DNA of 64,000 bases from Sipunculus nudus (taxonomy: Eukaryota > Annelida > Sipuncula > Golfingiida > Sipunculidae), in NCBI GenBank assembly GCA_026874595.1, contig CM049313.1, positions 74,022,659 to 74,086,658 on the forward strand. Direction: 5' to 3'. Numbering within the stretch: position 1 is the stretch's first letter; each line of letters starts with the position of its first letter. The notes under the pieces are model-generated. The model had not been told where the DNA came from, ran no database searches, and saw nothing but the letters and a program-made list of their open reading frames with translations. The position numbers and the translations under genes are program-made. Of the stretch, positions 36,699-46,259 are shown in pieces.

Positions 36699-38544
36699 TT
36701 CATCTTTCATTACCACCCTACTTGTTTTATTCTCATTTGTGGTACGTTTCCTAAACTGCTTATTCCTGGCGCGAAAGCTGTTTGAGCTTGAATACGGGGT
36801 TTTTATATCGGAAGAGAAGAAAATTCATACTAAGTCAGTATTTAATAAAATAAGTAATGTGCGATCAAGACATGCAGATTTGTCTAACTTTGGATTGTTT
36901 GTCCTACCATACCAGATCCATGTAAATCATTTTAGTACATTTCATGCCCACCGGTTTTTGTTTTATTTGTTACATTTCAATGGAAAAAAATGGTAATGTA
37001 GGGTAGAAGATTAAAGGGCCTAATTTTCGACAATTAAATAATACCTACCTTGTTGAAGAAACATTTTTTATGTGAGAAATCAGTCTACATTTTACAATGT
37101 ATCAGCCCACTCTGGCGGTCAAGGTAATTGGTCACATGATAAAACACCCTTAAGTTAACAGCTGCTATAAAAAATGGATGATGGATTATTAGTCTTCCTA
37201 TTTCAGGTCACGGAGAAATTCTAATTCATGACAGAAAGGGAATGCTTTTTGAAACACGATAATCCGTAAAGTCTTGTATTTCTCAAAAATCAGGTTACAA
37301 GTGATAGATTAAGTAGTTTGAGTTCATAAGGTGTATACTGGTTAACCCTGTTGTTCTGGTTGTTTTCTCATTATAGGTATGTACTTCGCGTGCATTATGC
37401 TGATGTGTTCGTTATCAGTGGTCTTCACTGTCCTTGTGCTCAACTGTCATCACCACTCTACCGACTCGCCAACAATCCCAAAATGGGTAAGAATACTAAG
37501 AAATCTATAATTAATTTATAAGCATTGTAAACATTGTTCCTTTATCATTTGTAAATGCACCTCTTTTAATTTGGTGAGGGAACTGTTTCTTATGCCTCCA
37601 AATTTGAAGTGGAGTTGATATGAGTTAAAGGAAAAGTTACAAAGACATTTTAAACATACATTTAGTTGACAACATATATTATAGGGTATTCTAATTTTTT
37701 CAGATCGGTGGTAAAGTGCATATCGGAAACTTGCATAGAATGAATGATGATTGCATTTTCTATTCTTTTCAGAATATTATAGATAAATAATGATGTTATA
37801 ATAACTTATATATTAGTAAGTTGTCAGCAATGCTTTCACACATTTTTTATATTTATTTCTGCATTGACTTTAAATTTTCATACATTTGGAATTATGGTCC
37901 GGTGGCCTTCAAGTCCTTCTTCTCCTTAATTTGAACGACCCCTTCACTATAAATATTTGCATGTATAACCACGCACGTGTAGGCCTTATGCATGGCGTAT
38001 ACTATGATTTTATATTAAAATGTAATTAAATGATTCAGTATTTTAAACTAAGTCCACGACTTGTATTTCAATCTCAGACTTTTTTTTCATTCTTTTCCAG
38101 ATCCAGAAAGGCATTTGTGGTTGGTTAGCTTGGTTATTACGCATGCGTCGACCGGGTAAAGACTCAAAACGTACAAAGCTTATACAAAGTGCCAAATTAA
38201 GAGATATAGAAATGCGTGACCGCTGCTCCAAGAGCCTGCTCGCCAACGTCCTTGACCTTGAGGACGATTTCCGAATGAACAATACTGCAAATTTTCACGG
38301 AATAAAGGTTGAAGACACACCAACTATGTCGAACTTTCCCGGACGAACAGAACTTCGAGAGATTCTGAAAGAACTCCGGTTTATGAGTAACAAAGTTCGA
38401 AAAGACGAAGCAGACGCAGAGGTCAAGGCCGAATGGCGGTTTGCCGCCACAGTTATTGACAGGCTTTGTGTGTGCATGTTTACGGTCTTCACGATCTCAA
38501 CTACGTTTGGTATTTTGTTTTCTGCTCCGCATATGATCACTTAA
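15211..38544 (+). CDS. CHRNA7-like: alpha7-like nicotinic acetylcholine receptor subunit, whole gene (join of exons)
   Basis: A Cys-loop ligand-gated cation channel subunit of the plasma membrane. Exons: 15211-15325, 16712-16857, 19227-19271 or 19395-19439, 24845-24954, 25789-26042, 29748-29942 or 30493-30687, 33001-33087, 37377-37486, 38101-38544. They total 1506 nt, 501 residues plus stop, close to the usual length for vertebrate alpha7. Visible landmarks are loop D W104, loop A WKPD with Y137, the Cys-loop C172-C186 with 13 residues between the cysteines, loop B W193, loop C Y234-x-C236-C237 with Y241 (the vicinal cysteines mark an alpha subunit), TM1 about 254-277, TM2 about 285-306 with E284 at -1' for cation selectivity, TM3 about 319-341, a cytoplasmic loop with an amphipathic helix, and TM4 about 473-496. 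Exon sizes 45, 110, 195, 87 and 110 match the vertebrate alpha7 gene. All exons are free of stops, so the gene looks functional. Family assignment is firm; exact orthology to alpha7 versus insect alpha6 is inferred. Confidence 0.93.
15326..16711 (+). other. nAChR intron 1
   Basis: AT-rich intron with GT..AG ends and no recognised gene. It contains a G-run at about 16209. Confidence 0.6.
16712..16857 (+). CDS. nAChR exon 2: N-terminal helix and first beta strand
   Basis: The acceptor is a pyrimidine-rich TTTTCCTTTTCAG ending at 16711; the donor is GTAAGT at 16858. It encodes residues 39-87, including the family signatures NERRLL, YERPV and [10 protein letters not shown]. Its length of 146 nt begins with the two bases that complete the split codon of exon 1 and ends in phase 0, so either 45-bp exon 3 can follow. 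Confidence 0.92.
16858..19226 (+). other. nAChR intron 2
   Basis: It holds a repeat-derived coding relic at about 18043-18355 and a short AT repeat near 18835. No further copy of exon 3 was found by reading for the DEKNQ coding motif. Confidence 0.6.
18043..18355 (+). pseudogene. relic of a repetitive coding sequence, family unknown
   Basis: An open stretch of about 90 codons without ATG reads LDLSPVAGL.. and [23 protein letters not shown], ending in an acidic tail (DCDSDDPEI) after a stop. The same sequence recurs at 47157-47274 (KALKERRPLPKQL..FQKCS). Being repeated, it is likely from a mobile element or a high-copy gene family. I do not recognise the family. Confidence 0.5.
19227..19271 (+). 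CDS. nAChR exon 3a (alternative)
   Basis: A 45-bp exon with acceptor TTTCAG and donor GTAAGT. It encodes [15 protein letters not shown], residues 88-102, the segment just before loop D. It lies 123 bp upstream of a second exon of the same size, phase and role (3b), differing at 4 of 15 residues. The vertebrate alpha7 exon 3 is also 45 bp. Insect alpha6 genes have two versions of this exon used mutually exclusively. Both copies here have intact splice sites. Confidence 0.9.
19395..19439 (+). CDS. nAChR exon 3b (alternative)
   Basis: A 45-bp exon with acceptor TTCACAG and donor GTAAGT. It encodes [15 protein letters not shown]. It is in phase 0 at both ends, like exon 3a. Relative to 3a it has N for L, T for S, L for I and L for M. 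The last two are conservative. The NTN context could make it read differently near the subunit interface. Including both copies would keep the frame and add 15 residues. Confidence 0.9.
19731..19783. repeat. AT dinucleotide microsatellite
   Basis: Uninterrupted AT run of about 53 bp inside the intron after exon 3b. Confidence 0.98.
22000..22093. repeat. AT dinucleotide microsatellite
   Basis: About 94 bp, with two small interruptions near the start (AAAT, TTTA). Confidence 0.98.
23179..24291. mobile_element. non-autonomous pogo/Tigger-like DNA transposon candidate
   Basis: Ends are inverted: CAGTCGAGCCC at 23179 and GGGCTTGGCTG at 24281-24291. The first 26 bases match at 19 of 26 positions when inverted. 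TA flanks both ends, as for the TA-targeting Tc1/mariner/pogo group. The subterminal sequence repeats the CCGTTTAATGTCA/TGACAATAAACGG theme. No transposase frame is visible in about 1.1 kb. Confidence 0.5.
24292..24363. repeat. AT dinucleotide microsatellite
   Basis: About 72 bp directly at the right end of the pogo-like element, whose TA target may have seeded or expanded into it. Confidence 0.98.
24845..24954 (+). CDS. nAChR exon 4: loop D tryptophan and loop A
   Basis: The exon is 110 bp, the same length as vertebrate alpha7 exon 4. The acceptor is GTTAACAG with a weak pyrimidine tract; the donor is GTATAT. It encodes residues 103-138 and two bases of a serine codon. It supplies loop D (K103-W104) and loop A ([10 protein letters not shown], with Y137 expected to contact acetylcholine). 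The split codon AG+T is completed by exon 5/6. Confidence 0.93.
24955..25788 (+). other. nAChR intron between exon 4 and exon 5/6
   Basis: 834 bp, GT..AG, with a strong pyrimidine tract before the acceptor. Nothing else seen. Confidence 0.8.
25789..26042 (+). CDS. nAChR exon 5/6 (fused): Cys-loop and loop B
   Basis: The exon is 254 bp, from acceptor TTCTTTCAG to a GC donor (GGCAAGT, GC at 26043). It covers what are two exons (80 and 168 bp) in vertebrate alpha7, so an intron is missing here. It carries the Cys-loop C172[14 protein letters not shown]186 and the loop B motif GSWTY with W193. It ends NGEWVLM plus one base (phase 1), which fits the first two bases of either exon 8a or 8b. No GT donor fits the phase; GCAAGT is the known form of a GC..AG intron. 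Confidence 0.92.
26043..29747 (+). other. nAChR GC-AG intron before exon 8a
   Basis: 3.7 kb with a GCAAGT donor and a TTCCAG acceptor. AT-rich, no gene recognised. A CCCGCC-CCCT-GGCGGG hairpin (29685-29700) lies 47 bp before exon 8a. Confidence 0.8.
29748..29942 (+). CDS. nAChR exon 8a (alternative): loop C, TM1, start of TM2
   Basis: The exon is 195 bp, the same length as vertebrate alpha7 exon 7. The acceptor is GTGTGTGTCATTCCAG and the donor GTACGT. It encodes residues 224-289, with loop C YACCSEQY, the RRR motif before TM1, a divergent TM1 ([13 protein letters not shown]), and the pore entry [12 protein letters not shown]284 at -1' is kept. The 2' pore residue is Q. It is about 62% identical to exon 8b (41 of 66 by eye). 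It is the more divergent of the pair relative to the family, yet fully open and well spliced. Confidence 0.9.
29943..30492 (+). other. nAChR intron between exons 8a and 8b
   Basis: 550 bp, with GTACGT at the start and a TTCTCTCATCGTAG acceptor. Long enough for normal splicing, so steric hindrance is not the obvious reason for exclusive choice. Confidence 0.75.
30493..30687 (+). CDS. nAChR exon 8b (alternative): loop C, TM1, start of TM2
   Basis: A 195-bp exon with acceptor TTCTCTCATCGTAG and donor GTATGT. It encodes loop [12 protein letters not shown], a canonical TM1 ([20 protein letters not shown]) and [11 protein letters not shown], with S at the 2' pore position. This version is very close to the alpha7/alpha6 consensus. 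It is separated from exon 8a by a 550-bp intron. Ends are phase 1 like 8a, so either one links exon 5/6 to exon 9. Confidence 0.92.
30688..33000 (+). other. nAChR intron between exon 8b and exon 9
   Basis: 2.3 kb, AT-rich, no gene or third exon 8 copy recognised. Confidence 0.7.
33001..33087 (+). CDS. nAChR exon 9: channel-lining TM2
   Basis: The exon is 87 bp, as in vertebrate alpha7 exon 8. The acceptor is GTTTTTTTACAG and the donor GTGAGG. It encodes residues 290-317, with T at 6', L294 at 9' (the gate leucine), V at 13' and E305 at 20', followed by [13 protein letters not shown] of the TM2-TM3 loop. It completes the pore begun in exon 8a or 8b. Confidence 0.95.
34039..34277 (+). repeat. 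120-bp tandem duplication
   Basis: 34039-34158 repeats as 34159-34277 with a single difference seen (AACTGC versus AGCTGC). It is very recent, and lies within an nAChR intron. Confidence 0.97.
36233..36640 (-). pseudogene. possible coding relic on the minus strand
   Basis: The minus strand reads a highly charged stretch ([17 protein letters not shown]) for 69 codons. Upstream, other frames give [14 protein letters not shown] with stops. The charge-rich, broken nature suggests an old mobile-element ORF, but no domain is recognised. Could be chance. Confidence 0.25.
36649..36696. repeat. AT dinucleotide microsatellite
   Basis: About 48 bp inside the intron between exons 9 and 10. Confidence 0.98.
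37377..37486 (+). CDS. nAChR exon 10: TM3
   Basis: The exon is 110 bp, as in vertebrate alpha7 exon 9. The acceptor is TTCTCATTATAG and the donor GTAAGA. It encodes residues 318-354: TM3 ([19 protein letters not shown]) followed by NCHHH and PTIPKW, the conserved beginning of the cytoplasmic loop. It ends in phase 0. Confidence 0.95.
37487..38100 (+). other. nAChR last intron
   Basis: 614 bp with GTAAGA donor and CTTTTCCAG acceptor. Nothing else seen. Confidence 0.85.
38101..38544 (+). CDS. nAChR exon 11: cytoplasmic loop and TM4, stop codon
   Basis: The acceptor is CATTCTTTTCCAG; the stop TAA is at 38542-38544. It encodes residues 355-501. After [17 protein letters not shown] comes a basic and acidic cytoplasmic loop, a helical MA-type segment (about 433-472, rich in K, R, E, D) and TM4 (about 473-496), with only a few residues after it. 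A single terminal coding exon covers what vertebrate alpha7 also places in its last exon. Confidence 0.95.
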   Translation: MQKGICGWLAWLLRMRRPGKDSKRTKLIQSAKLRDIEMRDRCSKSLLANVLDLEDDFRMNNTANFHGIKVEDTPTMSNFPGRTELREILKELRFMSNKVRKDEADAEVKAEWRFAATVIDRLCVCMFTVFTISTTFGILFSAPHMIT

Positions 38545-38633
38545 GCGTTCACTTATTACGGTGATTTATCGTTTGATGACCTCTCTGCCCCTTGGGAGAA
38601 ACCTCCAATTGTATATTTGGCAAGCCCGAAAGA

Positions 38634-38639
38634 AATAAA
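38634..38639 (+). terminator. candidate polyadenylation signal of the nAChR gene
   Basis: AATAAA lies 90 bases after the stop codon. A second AATAAA lies near 38791. Which one is used cannot be told from sequence alone. Confidence 0.4.
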
Positions 38640-40299
38640 CCTTTTTTCTTGCCTTGGGGTAGATGTTCTGTTGATAATCTTGGTCTTGATCCTACGGGGA
38701 TCCCTGCCTTGTTCTGACACAGGGCTGCAGGTAAATCAAACATTACTGCATTATCTCCTACATATTGTTAAATCGATTTGAAGATTTTAAGAATAAACAG
38801 GTAGCGTCACGAATACGTCAGTGATATCATGAATATGTGTTTAGCTATAACGTGACGTCATCTGATGATGAAGCGCGGGCGGGTTCCCGGGCTCAGTATA
38901 ACATAACGCTCATAATGATGAACGTCATCCGGAAACTTTCGGAAACCTCGTGCTTCCAGAGTGGATACGTAATTAGGTGATCGAAATACAAGATGAAATC
39001 ACTGAATATATCTACACTTCCTGACAATTTATCTCAATTTTTTTTGCATATACTTGCATACATTTTCAAGAGGCACAATCACGCGTCATGTGAGAAACCA
39101 AGTCGCCGGAAACGGAAATGAACAACATGAGCTCAGAATTCTACATGGCGCTTTTCCTGACATGATGTGACAGTCTTCCAAATCACGTTTTGTAATATGT
39201 TACAAACTTTTTTACATATGAGTATACAGCATATATTATATATCAGCTAAGTATAGAGTGAAAAATGTCCTGATACATCAGGGCTGACCTCTCACTTTTT
39301 TGCATGTCGTACATACGTTGGAGTTCAGTGAATCATGAGATGCATCATGAATATATCTAATATGTATCTTCCAGTGATTGTATCCATGTGTATGCGTGCG
39401 CGTGTGACATTCTATATGTCACGTTTACATGCATGTTGAAGAGAAGGGAATAAAGCCATGACATACAGGTAATGGGTCCGATCCCTGGGCCGCTGGACCT
39501 TATTTCTGTGAAAGCACATTTTGCGTTGACGATGAAACATATGGCTCTTTATCAAAGTTTTAACACTGGTATAGTTATGTCATAATACGTATGTTTTTAG
39601 TTTGTTAATATAATTATTTATCACTTCGCAGTTATTATTCATCTTTTAATGTATCAAGAATTTTCTGGCGACAGTGATTTCGTGTGTACCGTGTTTGAAA
39701 TAAATATGTCACACCAAAATTGTAATTTTTGCTTCATAATATATTAAAAACGATGAATTTAAGATGTCCTGGTTGACAAATATACGATCATTGAGAAAAA
39801 TACCATGTTACCCGTTCTTGTGTTGAGCTGCGATGGCACCTATAGGAGAATAACATGAATATAATGTCAAATTTCTCAAGTTTTTTGTGAAAGGATGAGA
39901 TAAAACCCCCTTAGGACATACTTGGCATGGTTCCCGACAGTTCAAGGAGGAGTATTTCGGAGACGTTCCCAGAGAAGAGTTTCGTGTCAGAGGTTGGGTG
40001 GCGTCAACGTCAGTTATAATAAAGAGGCTGGTGTCCCGTTTTTTGTATGATACACAGAATTTTAGTCACCATTTGTGTTTTGCGTAAAGTGCTGCTACTC
40101 TCTCCTTTGTTACACATCCGACGGGTGCCGAGGTGTTACATTTCCCCCATGGTTTGTTACTTGGTTTGCCTGCTAGTAGTTTAAAGTAAAATGTTTTGAA
40201 CAAATTTCGATAAAATTTTGTTGATAACCTGATTCGCGACAAATATTTATACAACTGATTATACCCGATCTTGAAAGCAAGGGCCAGGCGTATTAAACC

Positions 40300-40880
40300 C
40301 GTATTAAGCTGCTTTACCGGGCGCTCCGTATGCGCTATGCGGTAAGCAGTATACGAAAACAGATTTTTTTTCGCTCTAGTTATTTTGTCATAAAGCATTT
40401 ACCGGGCCCGGGGAGCATTGGGTCCCCATACCGCGCGGTAAAGAACCTGACCAGGCTTCAACGTGACCTAAATTATGTCAGCATAGCTCACAGAAGTAAA
40501 TGATAAATCAACCGGGTTGATGTATAAAGCAGTGTTTTATCGCCCGCTCGATAAATGACCCACGCGTTCCGCTTCCACAATCCGTATAACGCATACCGCG
40601 CGCCCGGTAAACGCCGCTTTAAGCTGTGTTTACCGGGTGCGAGGTATGAGGTATGCGGTAAGCGATATGCGGTATGCGAGACACAAGGTATAATAGAATT
40701 CTCCATGGAGAACTGGATCAGCATACCGCGCGCGGTGGCACCCATGGGCCCATATAGATCTACGGATGCAGCGCGAGCTAAAGGGTTTGAAATCATCTGG
40801 CCCTTAATACAGTGTTACCGCCCGCCAAGCAAATTCCCGTTCGATTTTATATCACATACCACATACCGCGTCCTGGTGCT
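40300..40880. repeat. GC-rich patch of repeated and inverted ATACCGCG/GCGGTAT motifs
   Basis: Motifs related to GCATACCGCG and its inverse recur near 40320, 40427, 40590, 40660, 40720 and 40865. At about 40589-40666 GCATACCGCGCGCCCGGTAAAC faces GTTTACCGGGTGCG..GGTATGC, which would form a long imperfect hairpin. The open frames on both strands are by-products of the low stop density of this GC-rich sequence. Confidence 0.6.
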
Positions 40881-41631
40881 GCCTGAAATGACATTAGGAG
40901 AACACAGTGTAAAGTAGCTACTTTATGTCTCTTCCATGTCACCTTGAGGAAAGGCTTCAGATTGTGAAGAACATTGTAGTCTGTTCTATACTTCATATTT
41001 CTAGACATGGTATATCTCACCTACATTTCGTCAACTCAACTGGCTGGCCCTTTGCTACAGAGGTATCGCTTAACCAAGGTCAGCATAGTAGCCAAACGCA
41101 GCCGTACACCAAGCAGAAACGTTCGTTCAAGCGAAGACCCTCTAAAGCTGGTGGTGCAAAGAACATATCTTAATATACGATATCTTACTTATATTAATTA
41201 AAGAGCCTTTCAGGAAAATAGGCCAGAAAGAAAGCCGATCCCACAGTACACAGGCTCTTTTTTTTTGTTTATACCCATGTGTTTATAACACGTTGAGGGC
41301 TAGCCAAAATAATCCTAACACATTCAACAACGACATCTGGTGACAAGTCAGATGAACCACACAAGAATCCACCTTCAGTCACATGTTTTTTCTGTTTGTC
41401 AACATGGACGCATGTACCGTGTTTACTAACATCTCAATAGATAATCCGTCAAAGAGGCATTATGAGGACCTTTCTTAACAGGAATTATCCGTGTAAGCGG
41501 TCAGCCAGAAATTACATTAATTCTATAGATAATGAGGGTGAATAGCTGGCTTTAAATATAAGACAGTGAAGAGACATCAGCCAATACAAAACAAAAATAA
41601 AACAACAAGCAATTTCACGTATCTAAATGAT

Positions 41632-41839
41632 AATTATTATTATAATTATTATAATTATTATTATTATTATTATTATTTTATTATTATAAATTATTATTAT
41701 TATTATCATTGTTATTATTATCAATAATATTTTTCATATTATTATTATTATTATAAATTATTATTATTATCAACATTCTTCTTCTTCTTCTTCTACTTCT
41801 TATTATTATGTATTAATAATAATAATAATAATAATAATA

Positions 41840-41893
<54 letters not shown>

Positions 41894-41963
41894 GTATTAA
41901 AAATTATTATTATTATCATTGTTATTATTATCAATAATATTTTTCATATTATTATTATTATAA

Positions 41964-42001
<38 letters not shown>
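41632..42001. repeat. ATT/TTA trinucleotide microsatellite, compound
   Basis: About 370 bp of TTA/ATT runs with a CTT island near 41774 and an inverted AAT stretch near 41815. A segment (ATTATTATCATTG..TTTTTCATATT) occurs twice. Confidence 0.95.
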
Positions 42002-42002
<1 letters not shown>

Positions 42003-42603
42003 TCACCATGGGCTAGAGTTATTTGGCACAGAGGTGACAATAAAAATACGTATTAGACCTGATTAGATAATTTTGGCTCTCTCCTGCTGAAAATATACCA
42101 TTAAACATTATTCAAATACATTTCCGTTTAATTTCCTTTTATTTATAGAACAATTTCCGCGTGATATTTATAATTTCATGGGTTGTCCTTCTATTTATTT
42201 TATTCAAAATGTCTTCATCTGCCATGGATAATGTCTAGACGCCCCTATGTAAGTTTAATTAAGCCCTTGTTATTTGAAATATAAATCGGCTTCATGAGAG
42301 ATATATCGTCAGATCTTTATTTTGATTATGTTCATCAACTGACATTTACACATGTGCATTCCCTAATACATGTACACCTATATATCTACCTATACGCTAT
42401 TAAACATTAAATATAAACATACATAGATACATAAATTCAAGCACACATACACATTTTAATAAGAAGAAAAATGGGGGAGTCCGAGGTGCTTACGCCAAAA
42501 TTTGTAATTTTATTAAGTAGGAAAGATTATGTTAAATGGAACCATTTTAAAAAAAATGTTTAACATATTGCGTTATCGTATGATTCTATGATTATAAATT
42601 GTG

Positions 42604-44063
42604 TTTTAGCTCAGCTGACTGAAGATCAACTGAGGTATAGGAATGGCGTTTTGTCCGTCGAGACGTCCGAGCGTCCGTTAAAAGGGCACAAATCGTAACC
42701 CTGGACCTAGAAACTTCTAAGTGAATATCAAGGGTAGTCAATATGAAATATGGTCTATGCGACCTATATTCTCGCAGCTATAGGGCTTGTAAGTATCCCC
42801 CCCCCCCTAAATAATTAAATATTTGATACAAATCCTCCAGTATCTTGATAATTAATGCATGGATTGCCATAAACGCGCCTTGAATATTGACCATGATTAA
42901 TTTTGTCAGTTCTGGAAAACTGGCGGTGCAAACTGCAAATTTCTGATTTTAACAATTTCTTGCTATGTTTGAGACCGTCAAATGACAGCAATCATGCCAG
43001 TTTCTCAGCTGTGGTTTAACCTGGGGTCCTGAAACCAGGTATGTTTTATGAACATGACTTGTGGTGCCACCTTTATTTTTTTTCTCCCATCAAATCACAT
43101 CAATGTCAGTATTAAGATATGAAGTTATCTAGTGATGCATTTATTGATCCTAGTTATTTTTTTCAGTTCCTGCAGACTGGTGGCACCACATATTTTCTAG
43201 CTAACCTGTGTGCTTATGCGATGGTGTGGCATCGTCCGTTGTTCATCGTACCGTCAACACAGATATTAAAAGGGAAGGTTATAGTATTTACCATGCACTT
43301 TGGTTTGGAGCAGATAGGATTTATATAATCAATCATTTCTGTGTTGTGTGCACCCATGCCAGTATTTAAGCTACTAATTCATATGCCTATAAGCCAGGAA
43401 AATAAACTTACCCTCTCTGAGACTGTGTGAAATGACAGCAATCATGTCAGTTTCTCAGCTTTGAATTCATCTATGGTCCCAAAACTTGGTCTGTTCATTG
43501 ATCGTTATTGCACGCTCAATAGTAATCACCCTGTCCGTCCGTCTGTTTTCCTGGCTGTCTGTCCCTCCATACACAAATTATTTGTTTCCTGGTAGTAACT
43601 TCAGGTTAGATTGGCATATGGATTTAACTTGTGTATCGGCCACCACTAAAGCAAGAAATTTTACGACTTTGGGGTCATTATCAAAGGTCAAAGTTACATG
43701 ACCCACTGATATAGAAAGATAATGCTGCATTTTAAGCCAAGTTTTTTTATCCAAAACATTCCATCTTGCGCATATTGCTCAAACTTTTCATCACAAACTT
43801 TCCATCTTTCACACAAAATCTTACCTGCCCAATGTGGAAGAAATCTGTAGATTCTGAGGTTTCCTGGTCCGTGGTCAACATCACATTTTTCAAAGACTGT
43901 TAAGATAATCTAAATGCTGTACGTTCAAGGATAGAAACTTCTAAAAAAACATGGTCACAAGGTCATTGGTTTTGATCACCGCAATCATATTTTGTATAAG
44001 CTCATAATTAAATATCCTTACAATCAAATTCAGCTGAGCGTCGAGACCCATGGGTCCCTAGTT
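42604..44063 (+). mobile_element. Helentron/HINE-like element, full-length copy
   Basis: The head is TTTTAGCTCAGCTGACTG with TCAACTGAGG and a short GTCCG stretch. The tail is CAGCTGAGCGTCGAGACCCATGGGTCCCTAGTTT with the palindrome GACCCATGGGTC (44044-44055). The head GCTCAGCTGA and tail TCAGCTGAGC are perfect inverses of each other. The body shares the ACTGGTGG..ACC and CTGGACCTAGAAACTTC landmarks with the copy at 1943-5412. Confidence 0.7.
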
Positions 44064-44277
44064 TATACAATGATCTAGTTATATTGAAATATAAGGATAT
44101 TTGTCATGTTTCAGCAGTGTTTACACAATTAACTGTCTTGTCTTAGGTAGTTGAGAATAGTCCGTGGAAGCTACAAGAACAAACTATGATCCCATTGGAC
44201 GCTCGGACCCCAAAACAGAGCATCCAAAGAGATATCGAGCGTCACAGACGCTTATCCCCGCCTTCCTGACAGCCCTG

Positions 44278-44278
<1 letters not shown>

Positions 44279-44345
<67 letters not shown>
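44279..44345. repeat. AT dinucleotide microsatellite
   Basis: About 67 bp, after a CCTGATATATACATATA start. Confidence 0.98.
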
Positions 44346-44347
<2 letters not shown>

Positions 44348-45129
44348 TGTTGTTGCCTTTTTGTTCGCGAGAGTTTTAATATCGTGATATTCGCGAATAG
44401 AAAATAATAGCGAATTCGAAACCCTCGGGAATAAGATGTCCCATCAACTAAGAAAAACAAGAATGGATGATGCAGCTTCAGAAACGGATTGGTCATAACA
44501 CCTCAGAATACGTGGTTTATTTATCAGCAACCAAATCTGTGCAAGATATCGAAACCAGCCAATGAAAACACGCATGAATTATTGTAAAACCGTGGATATA
44601 TCGACGGACACAGGTAATAATAAAATGACTGCAACAGAAATAGTGATTTTTTTGTGTTTTTTTATTTAATTGTATAATAAATCCAAAAACTATTGTATTC
44701 ATAACAATATACTATTTATAGCATCTGGTACAATCGCGAAAATGTAACCCTCCTGAAACGTTCAAATTTATGATAACGCGAAATTTGAGCCTCACGAATG
44801 TAAAGACAACCACAGTATATATACACACACACATACATAATGAGCTTTTGTTTGTTTCCTTTTGCATGATCTACTCCATGAACCACAACATAATTATATA
44901 GTGTGAATAGTAACTCGACCAACAAATACTGTTGCTTGTACAATATCAACCGAAATAAATATGATTAAACTAAACCTCAGAAAATGCCCCCCCCCCCCCA
45001 ACCCCGTCCGATTAGGTTAACATGCATGCAAGCGTAATGGTTACTTCAACGTTCTCTTAAGCGGTGTTCGTGGTCGAGTGATGAAAAACAAGATACATGC
45101 AATATTTTCTTTTTGAAACTTTGAATAAA

Positions 45130-45281
45130 ATTAAATTTAAGGGAAGATTTATTAAAATAATCAAAGGATTTTTTATCAGGAATCTAGAAAGTTATGTTAT
45201 TTATTATGGTTACAGCCTCAAAATATTTTATTAATGCTAGGTGTTCTTCAGGGTGATCCCCTATCCCCAAATTTATATATT
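45130..45281 (+). pseudogene. LINE reverse transcriptase relic, 5' part
   Basis: In shifting frames the sequence reads a Y-G-Y-S segment and then GVLQGDPLSPNLYI (45240-45281), the conserved R/LQGDPLSP block of LINE RT. It breaks off at about 45282 into unrelated sequence. Confidence 0.75.
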
Positions 45282-46200
45282 ACCAGCTGATTAACCCGGT
45301 ATACCGGGCTTTTTACCGGGGTTGGGGAGATGAATTAATTACGAGGACAAATGTTGGCTCTTTTTTATTCTAAAAGTATTCTAAAATTTTCAGTGGGATA
45401 CTTTTTCAATAAGATATGTAGAAATATTTTTGTTTGTATTTATTTTGCGGCGCTGTGCTCGTGGCAAGAAATTCACATACCGGTATGTTTATACCTTGAA
45501 GACTTGGTGAGGAATGTTTTCATTTGCGAATCGGAAGGGGACGCGGGGACATCAGGTTTTCAATTATCTTTGACTGGTTACAATTGTTGGATGTACAAAG
45601 AATAAGTTGATGTGAAGAAGACATGAACGATGAATTTAATGTATACGTTTTAAGGCAAGGAAACTATATTCCTGAAGAAATATACGGAAACCTGCATACC
45701 TCGTTAGTAGCAGAGGCTGATCGGAAAGAAGTCGCAACCGTTTTAATCAAATCAGACCAATTTTGAGCCTCGAAACCCCGCCTTCATTTATCCTCACCCC
45801 TGATCCGGAAATGTAGACCTTTTATTAATTGGGTTTTGTCGTTTATCCCCTTGCTTGAACCTCTCCTTTTCAATAACGAGAGGCATGTTTTTTTTCAGAT
45901 TTACTGACCACGCACATGGGTCAGAGCCAAACATGCTTATATCCCTCACGGCAAGAAATTAGGGTTATTCACATGCACAAAAGACCTTGATTTAAGCCAC
46001 GAAATCCCGTGCTTGAGGGATTCTTGTGAATAACAACAAGGTCGCATTTCGGTCTTTGTCGAGGGAAGTTCGGCTGCTTCCGTTATATGGTAATCTCCCC
46101 GCAATGTGGAAATCAGGGAAACTCCCTAAAAAACTGTATGTACATGAATTATTATTGATTGTCAAAGCGGCCATGTCACTGCGAAATAAATAACCTTTAA
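45282..46200. other. sequence interrupting the LINE relic
   Basis: Begins near the 14-bp palindrome CCCGGTATACCGGG (45295-45308), followed by TTTTTACCGGGG. No coding function recognised. The right-hand border is not clear. Confidence 0.4.
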
Positions 46201-46259
46201 AATGAGGTATAGCACAGTGTCATACGCATCGTGGTTTCAGAGAACATTGAGGAAGGTGA

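Larger units (their letters stand above)
33088..37376 (+). other. nAChR intron between exon 9 and exon 10
   Basis: 4.3 kb. It contains a 120-bp tandem duplication, an AT microsatellite (36649-36696) and a minus-strand coding-like stretch at 36233-36640. Confidence 0.7.
38545..42600. other. 3' untranslated part of nAChR and intergenic DNA
   Basis: After the stop there are two AATAAA signals. The remainder holds a GC-rich palindromic patch (40300-40900) and an ATT microsatellite (41632-42001). Small open frames here have no recognised domain. Confidence 0.55.
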
